Of a stretch of 64,000 bases of DNA, positions 11,880 through 24,194 are shown in pieces (position 1 is the stretch's first letter; each line of letters opens with the position of its first letter). Source of the DNA: Isoetes taiwanensis (Eukaryota > Streptophyta > Lycopodiopsida > Isoetales > Isoetaceae). A model generated the notes under the pieces. That model saw only the letters and a program-made list of their open reading frames with translations. It was not told the origin of the DNA and did no database searches. The stretch is from NCBI GenBank assembly GCA_021234155.1, contig JAJEKV010000027.1, positions 14,148,993 to 14,212,992 on the forward strand, in the 5' to 3' direction. A program made the position numbers and the translations under genes.

Positions 11880-13560
11880 TGATCTGGCGAATATTCATAG
11901 TATTGTGCCACATCAACGGCCGTTAGAATTTCCAGAGAAAAAATCGATGCCAATGTCAATGGTGCAGAACGAAGTAGAACGATCCTATGGTTGAAGCAAA
12001 AATAAAAAACAAGCAAAACAAAAAAAAAAAATGGTTCCCTCCGCACCCAAAACTGCCATACTATAAACCGATAGAGTTTTCTGCCATAGCCTCTGCCCTG
12101 TTCGAAGCCGCCATAGTTTCAACACAGTAGGCCATTGAAAATCACCACAATCAGAGCCTCTCGTACACAGTCTTCAATGCCAAGAAAAAACAATAAAAGA
12201 ATCACGATTACAATGTCCTAGACGAAAATGCACTCCCATTCTACTTTGTTGATCAACATGGCCATTCCGTCAGATCCACGGCCATGCTCTGCACTATAAA
12301 CTTCAACCTATTCTAGGAAACAACAATCGGATTAGCAAGGATACTGTTGCAACGGCCATAGCTAGATCTAGAAAGGATACTGCTGCTCGGATCGGTGAGA
12401 AAAATGGAAGCCTACAGTGGGATTTGACCCCGCAGAACTTTCATGGCCAAAAACCCCAGCAAGATCACGGCTTTTGTATTATCCAACCGGCCTGATGCTT
12501 CTCACCAACCGGCCTGATACCTCTCGCAAACAGTCGGCCTCTACTACTGCCTGGCCTCTGATCAAACATGCAGGTTACAAAGGCTTAAAAGCATCCCAGA
12601 TACTAGACGCTGCTCTTTTCCAGCAAAATATCTGCATCACCTCCCTACCTTCCAGCCAGGCAAAGCTCTGTCGCCCAACTGGCCGCTAGTCTGTGTTGTG
12701 TTCTCAGGCAAGAACTTGCCCACAAATGCCTCGTGGGTTTCTAAACTTGGCATGCAATTCAGCCTTTGCAAAAACATCATGAAAAAGGAGAGTTGCAAAG
12801 CACCCAAAATAGCAATAACCATTCAAGCTCCTCCCACATGGCAAATTATACCATTTTTCATACAATACGCTACTGAAATCATAGTCCTAACCACTGCCAG
12901 AATACCCTTTCCCAACCCAAAGCAAATTGGGCAAAGTATATCAAAAGCACGATTAGATTATATTGTCACATAATATGCATGCGTCCTTGAATAAAGACAT
13001 AGTGGATAACTCGTCTAAGCATAGAAATGTCTTTGAAATGAACTTTATGAAACAATACTATAAAGAGAAGAGTAATTATATTGTCATATAAAATAAAGCT
13101 ATTTTGCAATTTATGCATGTCATCCTTGTGCTAGTGCCATGTATATTGCAATTTTATTTGATGCCTCAAAGAACATGTCGGTAGAGTTGTGATCCTGAAC
13201 TTGAACTGTGCAGTCAAGTCCCAATACCATTAGTGTAACTCAAGTGGCAATTGGAGCTAAAAAACACGTGAGAGCTAGGGATACTCCTTTGATGTGTAAT
13301 ATTTTTAATACAAGGAAACGGCAACTCTGCTTGATTTAACTCCAAGTTCTTGTATTTGTATCTTAAAGACAAGTACATTACCATGAGGTACAAGGGAGGC
13401 GGCATAGACTAAAAGAAAGATCAGGTGGATGCACAAGGATATGAGTTGCATAACCAACTAGAAAGGAGTCACATGGGCTACTGAAACTACCATAACATCA
13501 AATGGGAAAGATGATGAACACTATGAGTAGCAAAAACATCAATTAAGAAATCATCTTTTT
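11880..13560. other. No gene recognised
   Basis: Short frames only (for example 12417-12689 and 12698-12973). The stretch 12480-12540 repeats the word ccggcctgat, and gggatttgacccc at 12418 resembles internal sequence of the 63.7-kb SINE. No convincing exon, RNA gene or element end. Confidence 0.4.
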
Positions 13561-13567
13561 ATTGCAT

Positions 13568-13700
13568 GTGAGAGAACATATGACGCACACACCACACCAA
13601 CATTCCTTCGTTGGATCCTGCCCCCAACAACCTTACGTTGAATGCGGCTCTTGGTGGCCTCGAACTTGAGACATATTTGTTCTAGGACTAGTGTGTTACT
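13568..13700 (-). mobile_element. Diverged tRNA-derived SINE copy
   Basis: It matches the minus-strand SINE at 63687-63914 over its central and head parts: the cacaccacacc block, a ctgcccccaacaaccttac-like block, and a B-box-like tcaagttcgaggcc read on minus. A gtaacacactagt A-box-side block is also present. The 3' end and tetranucleotide tail are missing. Confidence 0.7.
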
Positions 13701-13844
13701 CGAGACAAATGTTAGCAGGAAAATTTACATTATAGTTGAAAATATGTATCCAATCGATTTGCAACAATAACCATGAAAACAAGAACTTCAATACGTGTCA
13801 AAAATCTTCTTAAGCAAATTATCCACAATGAAATATGTACTATT

Positions 13845-13910
13845 AATAATCTCTTGGTGGCTTGGTGGCTAGTTAATTAGGCTAGCAGCCTTGGAGTCTT
13901 ATGTTCAAGA
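13845..13910 (+). repeat. tRNA-like SINE head
   Basis: ggtggctagttaattaggct resembles an A-box, and tatgttcaagacc about 30 nt later resembles a B-box. The arrangement fits the 5' part of a tRNA-derived SINE on the plus strand. No clear 3' tail was found. Confidence 0.45.
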
Positions 13911-13989
13911 CCTTTTTATGGAGATTTAGGGGACTGGCATATACGTCCTAGTAGGATGCTGCTAAACCAATGTGCTATGATATAAAACA

Positions 13990-15120
13990 TATAGCAATTT
14001 TATATCTTAGAATGATGTTGTCAATGTGCCATCATATATATTTGCAGGATGCTGCGAATGTGGTATGATGTACAACAAAGAATAACGAAACAAGAATAGA
14101 AGAGCTTATACATGATACCAAAGATTTTTAGAAAGAGCGCACACTCGAAAAGTTTTTTCAATGTAGTGCAATGAAGAGGAGCAGGAGGGCATGGTAGGAT
14201 GATGCCAATGTTTTTAGATGTAAAATAAAGAATAAATAAGCAAAAATAGAAGAGTTTATATGTTATCAAAGAATTTTAGAAAGAGCAACACACTCAGACA
14301 AGTTTGTTCCATGTAATGCAATGATCCACTAGGGAGACCAACTAGTCTATGAGATGTATACAAGGAAAGGAGACGCTACTTCAATCCAAATACCAAGAAA
14401 TTGTTCAATATGATGTGGGCAAACGCGCTAAATGAACATCGCGATCAACCTCAAAATAGGTCCAGCTTAAATTAGAAATTTGGGCATATACTTCTAAAAT
14501 GCCTTGTCATATGGCATCTATATATTCTTATTATCAAATTGTGTAGCATTCTTTACATAAGATCTGCTTTTTTCTTTTAGTTGGTTGCTAGATTTGGCTG
14601 AATTTTATATGGGCAAGTCCTATGTATGATCTCAGATTTAAAAATTATTGAGGGTAGTCGGTTGATATATTAGATTGAGTTTTATTTGGTCTCAGGTCTA
14701 AGTCCTAATAAAGGCATGCAATGAAGATGAATAGGGTAGAACATGTTGGTGATGTCCTGTGTATTTTTCAGCGACCTCTAGTGAGCATCGTCCATCTCAT
14801 GTACAGAGAAAACACAAGTAAATTGCCCCAGTTACAAAATCAATTATGTACATCCTTTACAATATCAAGAGAAAACCAATTATGACACCCATTACAATAT
14901 CAAGAAGCCCAAGGAGCATGAGAAGGATATCTTCACCCGCATGAGAATGCAAAGGTTCAATAACTGTAGGAAGAGTTTGAATGACATGGATGGCACAACA
15001 CCCAACCACTATCAAGAAATTTACTAAAATGTCCCTATTTTTTACAAAATATCTCTCAAATTGGACGGCATCTTCGTAAGCATGGTAATGTTATTTTTTT
15101 GTTCATCTAAATCCGAGTTG
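13990..15120. other. No gene recognised; local duplication
   Basis: A block at about 14030-14170 (aggatgctg, aagaataa-gaaaca, agaagag-ttata, taccaaagattttta-aaagagc) is echoed at 14200-14310. This is a degraded direct duplication. No gene recognised. Confidence 0.4.
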
Positions 15121-15124
15121 TGAT

Positions 15125-15254
15125 GTGGAACAGGAAGGGGGAGGGCATTCTTGCCAGCCCCCCTGACCTGCGGAATTCAGGAGCGCCGTTGAAGGGTGGT
15201 CGGATTCTGCAAGTTAGGGGGCTGACAGGAATGCCTGACTCCTTCCTGTTCCAC
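15125..15254. mobile_element. 130-bp fold-back (MITE-like) element
   Basis: The two halves are imperfect inverted repeats of each other over about 55 bp per arm. Outer ends are gtggaacaggaagg and its reverse complement; the inner parts share ggcattc-tg-cagccccc. The whole unit is GC-richer than its surroundings. No coding capacity. The size and structure fit a non-autonomous DNA transposon, but no target-site duplication was firmly identified. Confidence 0.65.
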
Positions 15255-15259
15255 GATGT

Positions 15260-16800
15260 CAAGGCAAGAAGTTAACCGGATTCTACAGGTTTTTCATAGT
15301 GATTTGCCATTCTGGATTACAATGGATGCAGAAATTGTCGGAAGGCAGACCCACTTGCCTTGACGTCCGGAAGTGGAAGACCCAACTTCCATTCCGGATT
15401 GTATGGGCTGACATGTGTCAGCAGCAGAATGCATGCCAGGGAATCTATGCGACCCTGTTTCTATATTGGAGTTCACAGGTTATGCTCCTTTTCCATCACT
15501 GGTTTTTGTGAATAACACAGAGCATTATGGTGGTTGTAATACTTTTACAAAGTTAGGACGCATCTCTATTACACCTGTTCTGGGACTTCCCCGTGACACA
15601 CGGCAAATTCAGACTAAAATTTTCCATTCACATTACCTTCAACTAAACTCTACTTCGTTGATATGGCACAGGTCCCGAGTCAATTTGACTATCATCTAGT
15701 GGAGGAGGCTTTGTCTTCCAACATGCACCAAATCTCAAAATTGCTCGTTGTTTTTGCCCCTTCCGGTGGAAGCCCAATAGTAATATGCCCTTGGTCATTT
15801 ATAATTTGGAGAAAGGCATTTTTGGGCTAGATACTTAGGGTGAGATATCACTTGTTGACTTGGGGCATCAATATGTTGTCAAGAGAACCTCATCTGCTGC
15901 CCTCTCTTATTTGACGGCAAATGTTTGTGATTTGGAAAACTCCATTGACGGTGGATGAGCTCTAAGCACTAAGCAGCTCCACTAAAAACGTCATGCCCAA
16001 AAATTACCCAACAGAAAATTGACCAAAGAAAACCTAGAAATTTAACCACATGGTGGTTTAGGAGGCATACATACGGACATAAATAAATTGAACATACAAA
16101 AAGTAAAAAGCCAGCCTTAAATTACAATAATTGAAGAAAAATAACAAGTACTATTATCTATGTGGTTTTGACATGACGAAGACCCGAATATACAACGAAT
16201 ATGCCCGTGAATTAAACAGCACGGCATTCAACATTGTATGGGTTACCCAAGAAGGCATTTCAGTTCTGCCATAGCCTATTGAAAGATACGCCAGGAAGGA
16301 CAGTTTATAAAATTTCAAAAAATTCAAAAAATGGAATGATTGGGCCTTTCAGACACATCAAATGTTAAGTGTATGAAGAGATGCCCTTGTCATTAGAAAT
16401 TTTGATACAGAAATTTCATAGTGTCTTCATTTAACTCGGCAAAGTCTGCTTAATTAGATCCATTACAATCAAATTGTCTTGGTGGCTATGGCTTTGCGAC
16501 ACTCTCTGCTTTGTATCCAAAATCGGTTCTTCAAATTTTAATACTGTGGCCTTACCCAAAAAAAAAAAAAAAAACATGGGCATTGTATTATGTTTTAATG
16601 GAGACACAAAATGATCATTAGATTTCTTGCCACGTCTACAGCTATAGTGGATGCCGCCCATATTTACTCTTATCTTAGGCGGGGATGTTATTCCAATTCC
16701 TTCTTTCATTTGCACAGTAAGACAGGTAAGGTCCCTCAGAACCCCTGAGTGCTGTGATTTTTTACAGGGAACTTAAATCACGTGCAGCAAATATATATAT
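15260..16800. other. No gene recognised (3' flank of the PTST-type gene)
   Basis: Contains short frames, an A-run at 16558-16574 and no domain. 15310-15440 has weak internal inverted similarity (cattctggattacaatgg versus cattccggattgtatggg). The final few hundred bases lie downstream of the PTST stop and probably include its 3' UTR. Confidence 0.4.
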
Positions 16801-16803
16801 AAG

Positions 16804-19800
16804 TTAGAGGTCTACCCTAAGGATGTTATTCTGGAGTCCATTTCTAAGTACAATCTCACGTCTGTTGTCCACTGTCCACTGGCCATCTACAATGAACTTT
16901 ATCTGCACATTAAACAGACAAGAAACACATGAGACAACCTACCTGATGACGTGATTAATGGGGTTAGATTAGATGTTCAGTGAAACTTGTTACAACAGCC
17001 ATGTCAGACAGAAAATGAAGCAGACTTGTCCAACTATTCAGACTTGTTTACATCTACTTTCAGTATGAGGTAAACAGACACCGATACCAATGTCTCTGAA
17101 GAAGCATGTTACTCCTCCCAAAATGGATCTTAAGCCTTTCCTGGTTTATTTGTCAAACCAATTTCCTAGCTTATAAAGAGTGGGCACCAAATGCATCATA
17201 ACACACCTCATAGATGCCAGGATAGAGCCACAAATCTGTTCCCCACATCATTTGTTCCCTGGTAGAAATAAAGAGAAACAAAAACTTGTTCATGATTACA
17301 AGACCATAGGTATATTTATAAAAACTTATTTTTCCACAGCACAAAAATACATAGACCTTGGGTTGCCACCCAAACCAAAACCTAACCACATCTTTCCTCT
17401 CACCAGAAGCTCAACGTCATGAGTATCCTCCCCATGAGATGCATTTTTATTAGTAACATTTAGAACCTACCCAGCAATATCTTAAACATATATTCCGCAC
17501 TAGGTGTTAGTCCCAAGTTATATGTGATGTAAATTACTAGTCAGATTGTGCAGATTGACAGGACCTTTCAGAATTGCGACAGACAAAACCACTAAAAATC
17601 ATCAGCACACACACAGGATACTTATTGAACTATTAATCATAAAATGACCCAGCCTAACAACTTATTATTCGCTCAACATGGCACAGACCCAAGCAGAGTA
17701 AGAACACAAGAACACCTTCCCTACTTATAAAGAGTTGCTGACCCATTCACATGGAAGACCCCCTGCCACAGTAGTTAAAAGGATAAGCATAACCCTTTTC
17801 ATAACTCCACTTTTCTAATCTCCTTATTATACTTGACTAAAACTTTGTTAGCTTTATACCTCGATCCTGCAAAGCTAGGAATCTTTGACGAAGGATCTGC
17901 CTCCAATAAAATGAAGTGTTGCCAGCCATTGAAACTTCCTGCAAGCTCTACGTGATCTGCTTCGCCCCACCACTCAACTTTCACCTGCAAATAGTTGGTT
18001 AAGTAAAGAGAAAGTAGAGACTGGTAGATCTGGTGATATCTTAACTTGAACACCGTTGATTTCTAAACAGATGTAAACTAATTCTAAAGAATAGACCTAA
18101 AGATGCATTTTCTTTTGCTGTAGATAAGATGAAGTCTATTGGAAGAAATGAACCTGCTTAAGACAAGCTAAAGCTTGCTCTGCTGCTTGAAGCCGAATGT
18201 CTTTCTCCAGAATAGCCTGTTTGGCTTGGGCCAGCTCAGCTGTTGTCTTAGCTTGAACAAGAGCAAGCTGTGCCTGTATTTGGACATGAGGAAGACAGGT
18301 TATAGTTCTGATTGTAGAATAGCAGACAAAAACAGAAAAGGGAGCTTCAAAATTGACACTTGGAAAATATGACAGTGTTTAGCGCTGAAGTTGATAGAAA
18401 ATTATTTTTTCATATAACACATACAGAAGCCATATCTGATGTGGTGATTGAAAGAAATTCAGACAAAATGGAAGTAATGGTGTTTTAACGCATCATACAA
18501 GTGCAAGAAATATCCTTGGATCCTGCAAATTAAATTGCTCATGATTCTAATGTTGGTAGAATAGTAGGGATAAAAAAGAAAATGAAGTTATTCATAATTT
18601 TTTCCAAAAATTGCACTCGGAAAATATCATCATGTGTTTGCCCACTGCTCAAATTGAGGCTTATGTTTTTTATATGTTACGTACAATAGACAGAGGCTAT
18701 ACCCAATGAATGTGGTTGTTGTAAGAGAATAAAGCAAATTCAGACAAAATGGAAGTAATGGTGCTTTAACACATCATATGAGTGTTAGTAGTATCTCTAG
18801 GTCAAGCAAATTAAAGCTGCCACCAATTGTAACCGACACCTTTGCATGTAGAATTTAAAGGCGGCCTTGTTTATGTCAATCGTTTGTCCAACTTTCCTAG
18901 ACCCATTTGTGCTACTTTATATCTCCTAAAGTTCATCTTAGATATTCGACCATCTTGCTTGCTTTTTACAAACAGCCTTATCCACAGACCTGACGCCATC
19001 TTAAATTGCACCAAGAAACTTGTGTATAATTCAATTTGCAAGGAACTATCTGCTTGAATGCCTCTTCTTAAGAAGACACAGACTTCTAATACTACCAGTG
19101 CCATTTAAATTTCTTTTTGAATGCCAGCTCCGAAAGGCCAAATTAAAAGGAAAATTTTGCATTTCCCATGTCAAGCCATGGCCAAATTAAAAGGAAAATT
19201 GACATGTCATGGCAAAGTCACATGGAACTGCGTTAGAAATGATTGTTAGCAGTTTTGCAGATAAGCATGCACCTAAGATGAGGCAGGCTGGTTTAGGAAA
19301 AGCTTTACAGTGATTGATCATAGGTTCACTTTGAGGCAATTATTGAAGATCTATTGCCATCTTATTGATTTCCCAAAAAAAAAAAAAAAAAAAACTGATC
19401 CAGTTCTCCGAAAAGGATTGTTCAAATTTAAAGGCCTAAAGTGCTATGCTTTTCTCATAAGCTGATTTGGACAGTGCTAACTTTAACGAGAATGCTATGG
19501 GCTGTTTGCTAGATATTAGGTGGAAAGGGATGCATGCTTTCTCAAAAATGTCCCGAATTTTACTCTATCCGGATGTGCTCCTGACCATCCAGCCCTCAAG
19601 GCCTTCAGAAACACCTAAAGCATTAGAGGCTTTTTGCAAAGAAAGGGAGGAAGTAAACTTGCAAAAGACAAAAGTGATTACCTTTAACACCTCCTAGAAG
19701 GGAATAAAACATGTTAACAGCAAATCATCAAAGAAAAGAGTTTCCTGATCTAAAAGGAGTGACGTTTGCTAAGAAAATAAAGCGAGCAGCAACACTAAAA

Positions 19801-22800
19801 AATAACAGCCCTTTCAGAAAAGGAAACCTTATAGAAAACAAAAGGGAATAAATGCTGATGCCGATAATCAGACTTACTTCAGAATATCCAGAATGGTAAA
19901 TGGAACATCTTCGCCAAAACTGAACACTTCTGAGGCAGTTTTTCTATAAGATTTTTTTGCATTTCGTTATCCTAGAAGTTTGCAATAGTTTATATTACAT
20001 GTCCAGTTTGCACTTGGTCTTGTATACCCTACGGCTCTTAAGTAGATGCTAATCATAATTTCTTTCTACATGGGTATTTGCACTGTTTATGCTGGCCAGA
20101 ATATTAAATTTAGCGCATAGAGATGTACAACCAGCCAGCGCAAAGAAAAGACATGTCACTATGCGTCTTTAATACATTTCTTGAATGAGATATTGTGCAT
20201 GTCGTTTACATTTTACCTTAGCTTCCTCAAGCTCACGAGATAGGACCGTTAATTCCCGTTCACGAGAATGCTGCGCCAACATAATTTGTCAGTAATTGAA
20301 TGTACCAACAAACATCTCCACAATCAAAGCCCAAAACTAACCAAAGCTGATTTGATATTCTCAAGTTCTGTCCTAATTTGCATGTTAAAACCAAGCCGTG
20401 TTTCGTTGTCTGGCTGATCAACAACACACATGGAAATTGTCGATGGTTCAATTAACGAAGAAAATTGCATGAATTGAAAAAATCTAGGCATAGAAATGTT
20501 ACCTGCAAGATCTTTTTATTCTCATAGTCACCAAACGGAATTTGGTGTGTAAGCCCCTTTGAACCACCAATTTCTACACCATCCGCATTTCTGTCATTGG
20601 TCAGAACATGTCTCAGTTATAGAATTCTTATAAGCGTTTAATTATGAATTCAATAAGATACTTTAAATGATAGAAATGAGTCTCTGGTATTCAGAGAAGG
20701 AAGAAGAAGAAAAGAATTAGAAGAGGAAGAAGTTTCAAAGAAGGAAGGTCTTTTCGTCTTCTTCTAAAGGGAATTCTTATTGCTTCTGTTTTGCTGCCCA
20801 TTTACTTCCTCAGATATTGCTGGCCTTCAATATCACGAAGTTTTCCATTTTTCAGGGAGCTGTCCATCCTTCGACTCTGTTGTGCCCCATCATCCACAAG
20901 AAAGAATGAAGATATTTCTGTTTGCTTTGGGCATTAGGGCTGCCATTTCTATTTTTACGGATGCTACTTTGAGCTCGTAGATGAATGACAATAAACATTT
21001 CTGGTCATAATAAATTATGAGTTGCTGTGAGGTTGTTGGATGTCTGAATAATATCTCCCTCTTATGATGTGATAGGCAGGGCAGGTGAAGATGAAATGCT
21101 CTTCCAACTCCACCATGTTCAAATTGCATAGAGTGCATTTCCTATCCTCCTGACTGAGACGTTTAGCATGGCCTCCAACTGATGAGAAAACACCCCGAAC
21201 TGCCCAAGGAGAATCTCACCATATCTAGAAGGTCAGTCTCAAGATGACCTGGTCTTACTATAAAACCATCAGCTGAAATGTCTAGAAAGTTCTCCTTGTA
21301 AAATTTCCTTTTAATAGACAACTCTCTAGAAGGATATAGGTAAGTGTCTGAAACATAAAGTTTGATGTATAAGCTGGTTCACCAGCTGCTCTGTCAGTTT
21401 TGGATTGGACGCTGCCAAGTCATATTGGAATGGAGGATGAATAATAGCACAACTTCATGTATTCTAATATAATTGAAACAAGCTGCTATTCTTACCTGGA
21501 GTTGAAAACTGGCCATAACTTTGACCTTAACATTGAAGCCTTCTGCAAAGCCATTACCTCTGCTGCCCCTGACACGTTATTCTCCAACACTCGACTCCTA
21601 CCAGAATTTACATACTGACCATTATCTGAATTGTATGTCCCATCTTCAAAGGTAACTTTCTCTTCTAACACCCTGTTGTCATTAGCATCTGCATTTTCCA
21701 AGTAAAAGTGACTTAGAAGTGGGAACAGCCAAGTAAAACCAAAAGTCAACTGCTTGAACAAAGAATGGCATTCTAGATAAGTAATTATACCTCATGAAAT
21801 TGCATTCAGCAGAGCTGGGACAATCTGCACAGAGGTTATTTGATGAATTTTATTGCCCACCAAAGTGAAGCCAACATATATGTGTCCCACAGAATACATT
21901 AGCGAGCAAGCACAAGAAAGGTTCACATATAAAGCATGTTCTGAAAGATGGTCTGGATGCCTCTAGCAAAACTGGTAAAGGACTGCAACTAATCACCCTG
22001 GATTAACAACAAATATAAGACTCTATTCTGCTGTCCCCCTTAAGCAATCTCGCCACGCTATATTTGGCACTAATTCAAAATGTTGACCTTATCATATTGT
22101 AAATTCAAAGGTACTAAAAGAAAGCAAAACTTATAGAATTCGAAGTCGATGAGACGTCAAAGGATGCAAGAAAATTACAAAAACATAGTAGGAAAATGAC
22201 AGACCATCATGTTGAAATCGAGTATTTTAAGCAATGCCTGCAAGGAATGCTTTATCTCTTATTCTCAATTGTAGGTTTTGACAGTACAGTACAGATTTTT
22301 CATGTGACATTAAGATGACCTATTGGATGTTTTTAAGACACTTCAACCTCAATTGTACCCACTTGGATTTTAGGCTAAGGGGGCTTATTTCCTAAAATAA
22401 AGACCTCTGGATAATACTTTGTGGAGTCAAGGCTTCAGCTTCCTTGTTTTATCAACTTTGGCCTATAGCTGACGATCCCCACAGAAACAGAACTGCCACT
22501 TTTCAAAGCTCATAATCTGTTTAGGAAAGGCTGCTGGTCTCGTTGAATGTGGCACTTTGCGCTCGTCTGATACAAAAAACGATGTATTGCTTCTATTTGG
22601 AGCTCACATGATGATACTTCTAAACCACTCAATCATGGCTATTGTGAGGGAATGTTGATATATGACCTCTCTAGAAATACTAGAATTTTACTCATTTGGC
22701 CTCAAAAGCTTGAGTGTGCAATCATATCTATCAGACTTAACAACATTCAATGTCCATGAATTTCATTGGCAAAAGGTATACCTTCATGTATATCAAATTC

Positions 22801-23868
22801 ACCAGTTCGAACAAAATTTGCAGCCTTGTCCTGTAACACTTGTTCCTGCTCCTTTTGAATAGAAACTTTAGAATTTTGAATTGGCTCCTCGAAAGAAGGT
22901 ACAAGAATATTCCCCAATGTATTCGCTTCAACAGCAGTGTTTTGTCCATCATTGAATATCCCCCCGGCATCAGAATGAGTTGTTTCCTCCAGATGTGGAT
23001 TAAAATGGTCGGTAATGGAATTTACCTTCTGATCACTTTCTGCTTCTTTAAGGGTTGTTGAATTTACAAGGAGTGCAGACACAGTTTTATAGCCACGACG
23101 TCTGACAGCATTTGCAAGATCCTGCCTACAACATGTTTCATGGGGTGATCCTATTAGCACAAACTATTAATTTATAAAACGGCAATGTTAAGGACCACCT
23201 AAGATTCTCACATATCATAAAACCGCAGCCAAAAACAAAGGCAGAAATCATGCGGGCTAACAGCTATACAGAAGAAGACCAGGCACGAGTTTACTCATCC
23301 AAAGGACTCTATAACCCAATAAACCACATAATGTTATTCTACAACTAGTCGGGACTATGCGATCTGTCACACAACTCAAGAAAGAAATCACGTTTTTAAT
23401 GTGCTAAGTCATGGAAAGCATCTTCAAGTAAGCATTGGCAGGACAAATGCAGGATAAGGTCTCTCCCAAGAAGGAAACGACGAGTTATCCAAAGATTGAG
23501 AGCAGTGCTTACCTTCCATGCTTGATAAGATCCTTCGTAGTTGGAACTTTGTCGGGGGGTAGGCCCATTTCTGCAATGAATTCCTGCAGATCCTTCACAA
23601 GAGTCTCTGAAATCTCATTTTCTGCATTCGTTTTTTTTCTGCATGCAATTCGGATGTAATACTCTTTTAGATTATTATCTCGGCATTTCTGTATTTGAGT
23701 TGAACGAGGAACAGTAAGAAACCTGGACTGGCGTTTGCTAGAACTGACACACACAATACGGGAGCCTCTTTCATATCGGAATGCAGCTGCTATGCTAGAG
23801 TCTGGAAAATGGTCGCGAAGCCAGGAATAACCGGGATGTAAACTCAACGACTGCACTGCCAACGCCAT
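16804..23868 (-). CDS. PTST2/3: PTST2/PTST3-type starch-granule protein (CBM48), 10 exons
   Basis: Ten exons, all with GT-AG junctions and agreeing phases, join into 1503 nt (500 residues plus stop). They are 23868-23513, 23125-22782, 21688-21496, 20590-20503, 20413-20342, 20270-20217, 18273-18154, 17984-17860, 17258-17207 and 16902-16804. The N-terminus (about 1-75) is Ser/Arg-rich like a plastid transit peptide. Residues about 90-135 carry the block typical of PTST2/3: LQEFIAEMGLPPDKVPTTKD, then HGR-QDLANAVRRRGYK across intron 1. Residues about 330-409 are Ala/Gln/Glu/Leu-rich and look coiled-coil. Residues 410-500 form a C-terminal family 48 carbohydrate-binding domain with VKVEWWGEADHVELAGSFNG, LWLYPGIYE, IKFIVDGQW and NNILRV. 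Known members bind maltooligosaccharides in the chloroplast and help starch synthase start granules. Introns 3 and 6 hold LINE fragments. The tandem array begins about 0.3 kb upstream of the start. PTST1 is less likely because it lacks the N-terminal block. Confidence 0.93.
18350..18810. repeat. Imperfect direct duplication inside PTST intron 6
   Basis: Two diverged copies, about 18350-18540 and 18608-18810. They share ttgaca/gcactt/cggaaaatat, then attcagacaaaatggaagta, taatggtg-tttaac-catcata and caaattaaa blocks. The spacing is about 265-280 bp. Non-coding. Confidence 0.75.
19540..19697 (+). pseudogene. LINE RT fragment in PTST intron 6, antisense to the gene
   Basis: The plus frame has LLYPDVLLT, resembling a degenerate YADD block, then LEAFCKEREEVNLQKTKVIT, the FC...VN..KTKV block that follows the catalytic site in LINE reverse transcriptases. 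Only this short part is recognisable. The YADD aspartates are not kept. Confidence 0.7.
20795..21480 (-). pseudogene. LINE 3' fragment in PTST intron 3
   Basis: On the minus strand a zinc-binding block reads RKCTLCNLNMVELEEHFIFT followed by CPAYHIIR (about 21077-21150). This is the CxxC...EHF...C motif at the C-terminus of many LINE polyproteins. The upstream sequence is compatible with the region between RT and zinc motif but has stops and frame changes. It runs in the same direction as the PTST gene and lies wholly between exons 3 and 4. Confidence 0.75.
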
Positions 23869-23966
23869 GTCTAGGGCATGATCTTAGCTCCGAAGACAGA
23901 GTATCATTTTCTAACAATGTCCTTCAACAGATTCCATTGACACATGTCTATGCCTTGGCAATTGCC

Positions 23967-24056
23967 GAAGGAAACATCGAGCAATCTTTTATACATTTGT
24001 GTGGGAACTTGCTGAAGGAAACATCGAGCAATCTTTTATACATTTGTGTGGGAACT
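23967..24056. repeat. 47-bp tandem duplication upstream of the PTST start
   Basis: gaaggaaacatcgagcaatc and the following bases to gtgggaact occur at 23967 and again at 24014 with no differences in the shared part. It lies about 100-190 bp before the start codon, so it is in the 5' UTR or proximal promoter. Confidence 0.92.
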
Positions 24057-24160
24057 GTTAAAAATCAATTGTTTGGAGAATTTCGTTCTTCTGGAATACA
24101 GCAGATACGGAGTACAGCATTTTTGGGGCATGAAATGTAATTGAGATGTAAACTAGTAAA

Positions 24161-24161
24161 T

Positions 24162-24193
<32 letters not shown>
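24161..24193. repeat. Poly-T run marking the left end of the array
   Basis: About 33 T residues directly precede the first array unit. Internal units have only 8 T at the matching place (gggttttttttattattg). Confidence 0.9.

Positions 24194-24194
<1 letters not shown>

Noticed and set aside
22662-23061. Plus-strand frames over PTST exon 2
   Set aside because: Shadows of the minus-strand coding exon.
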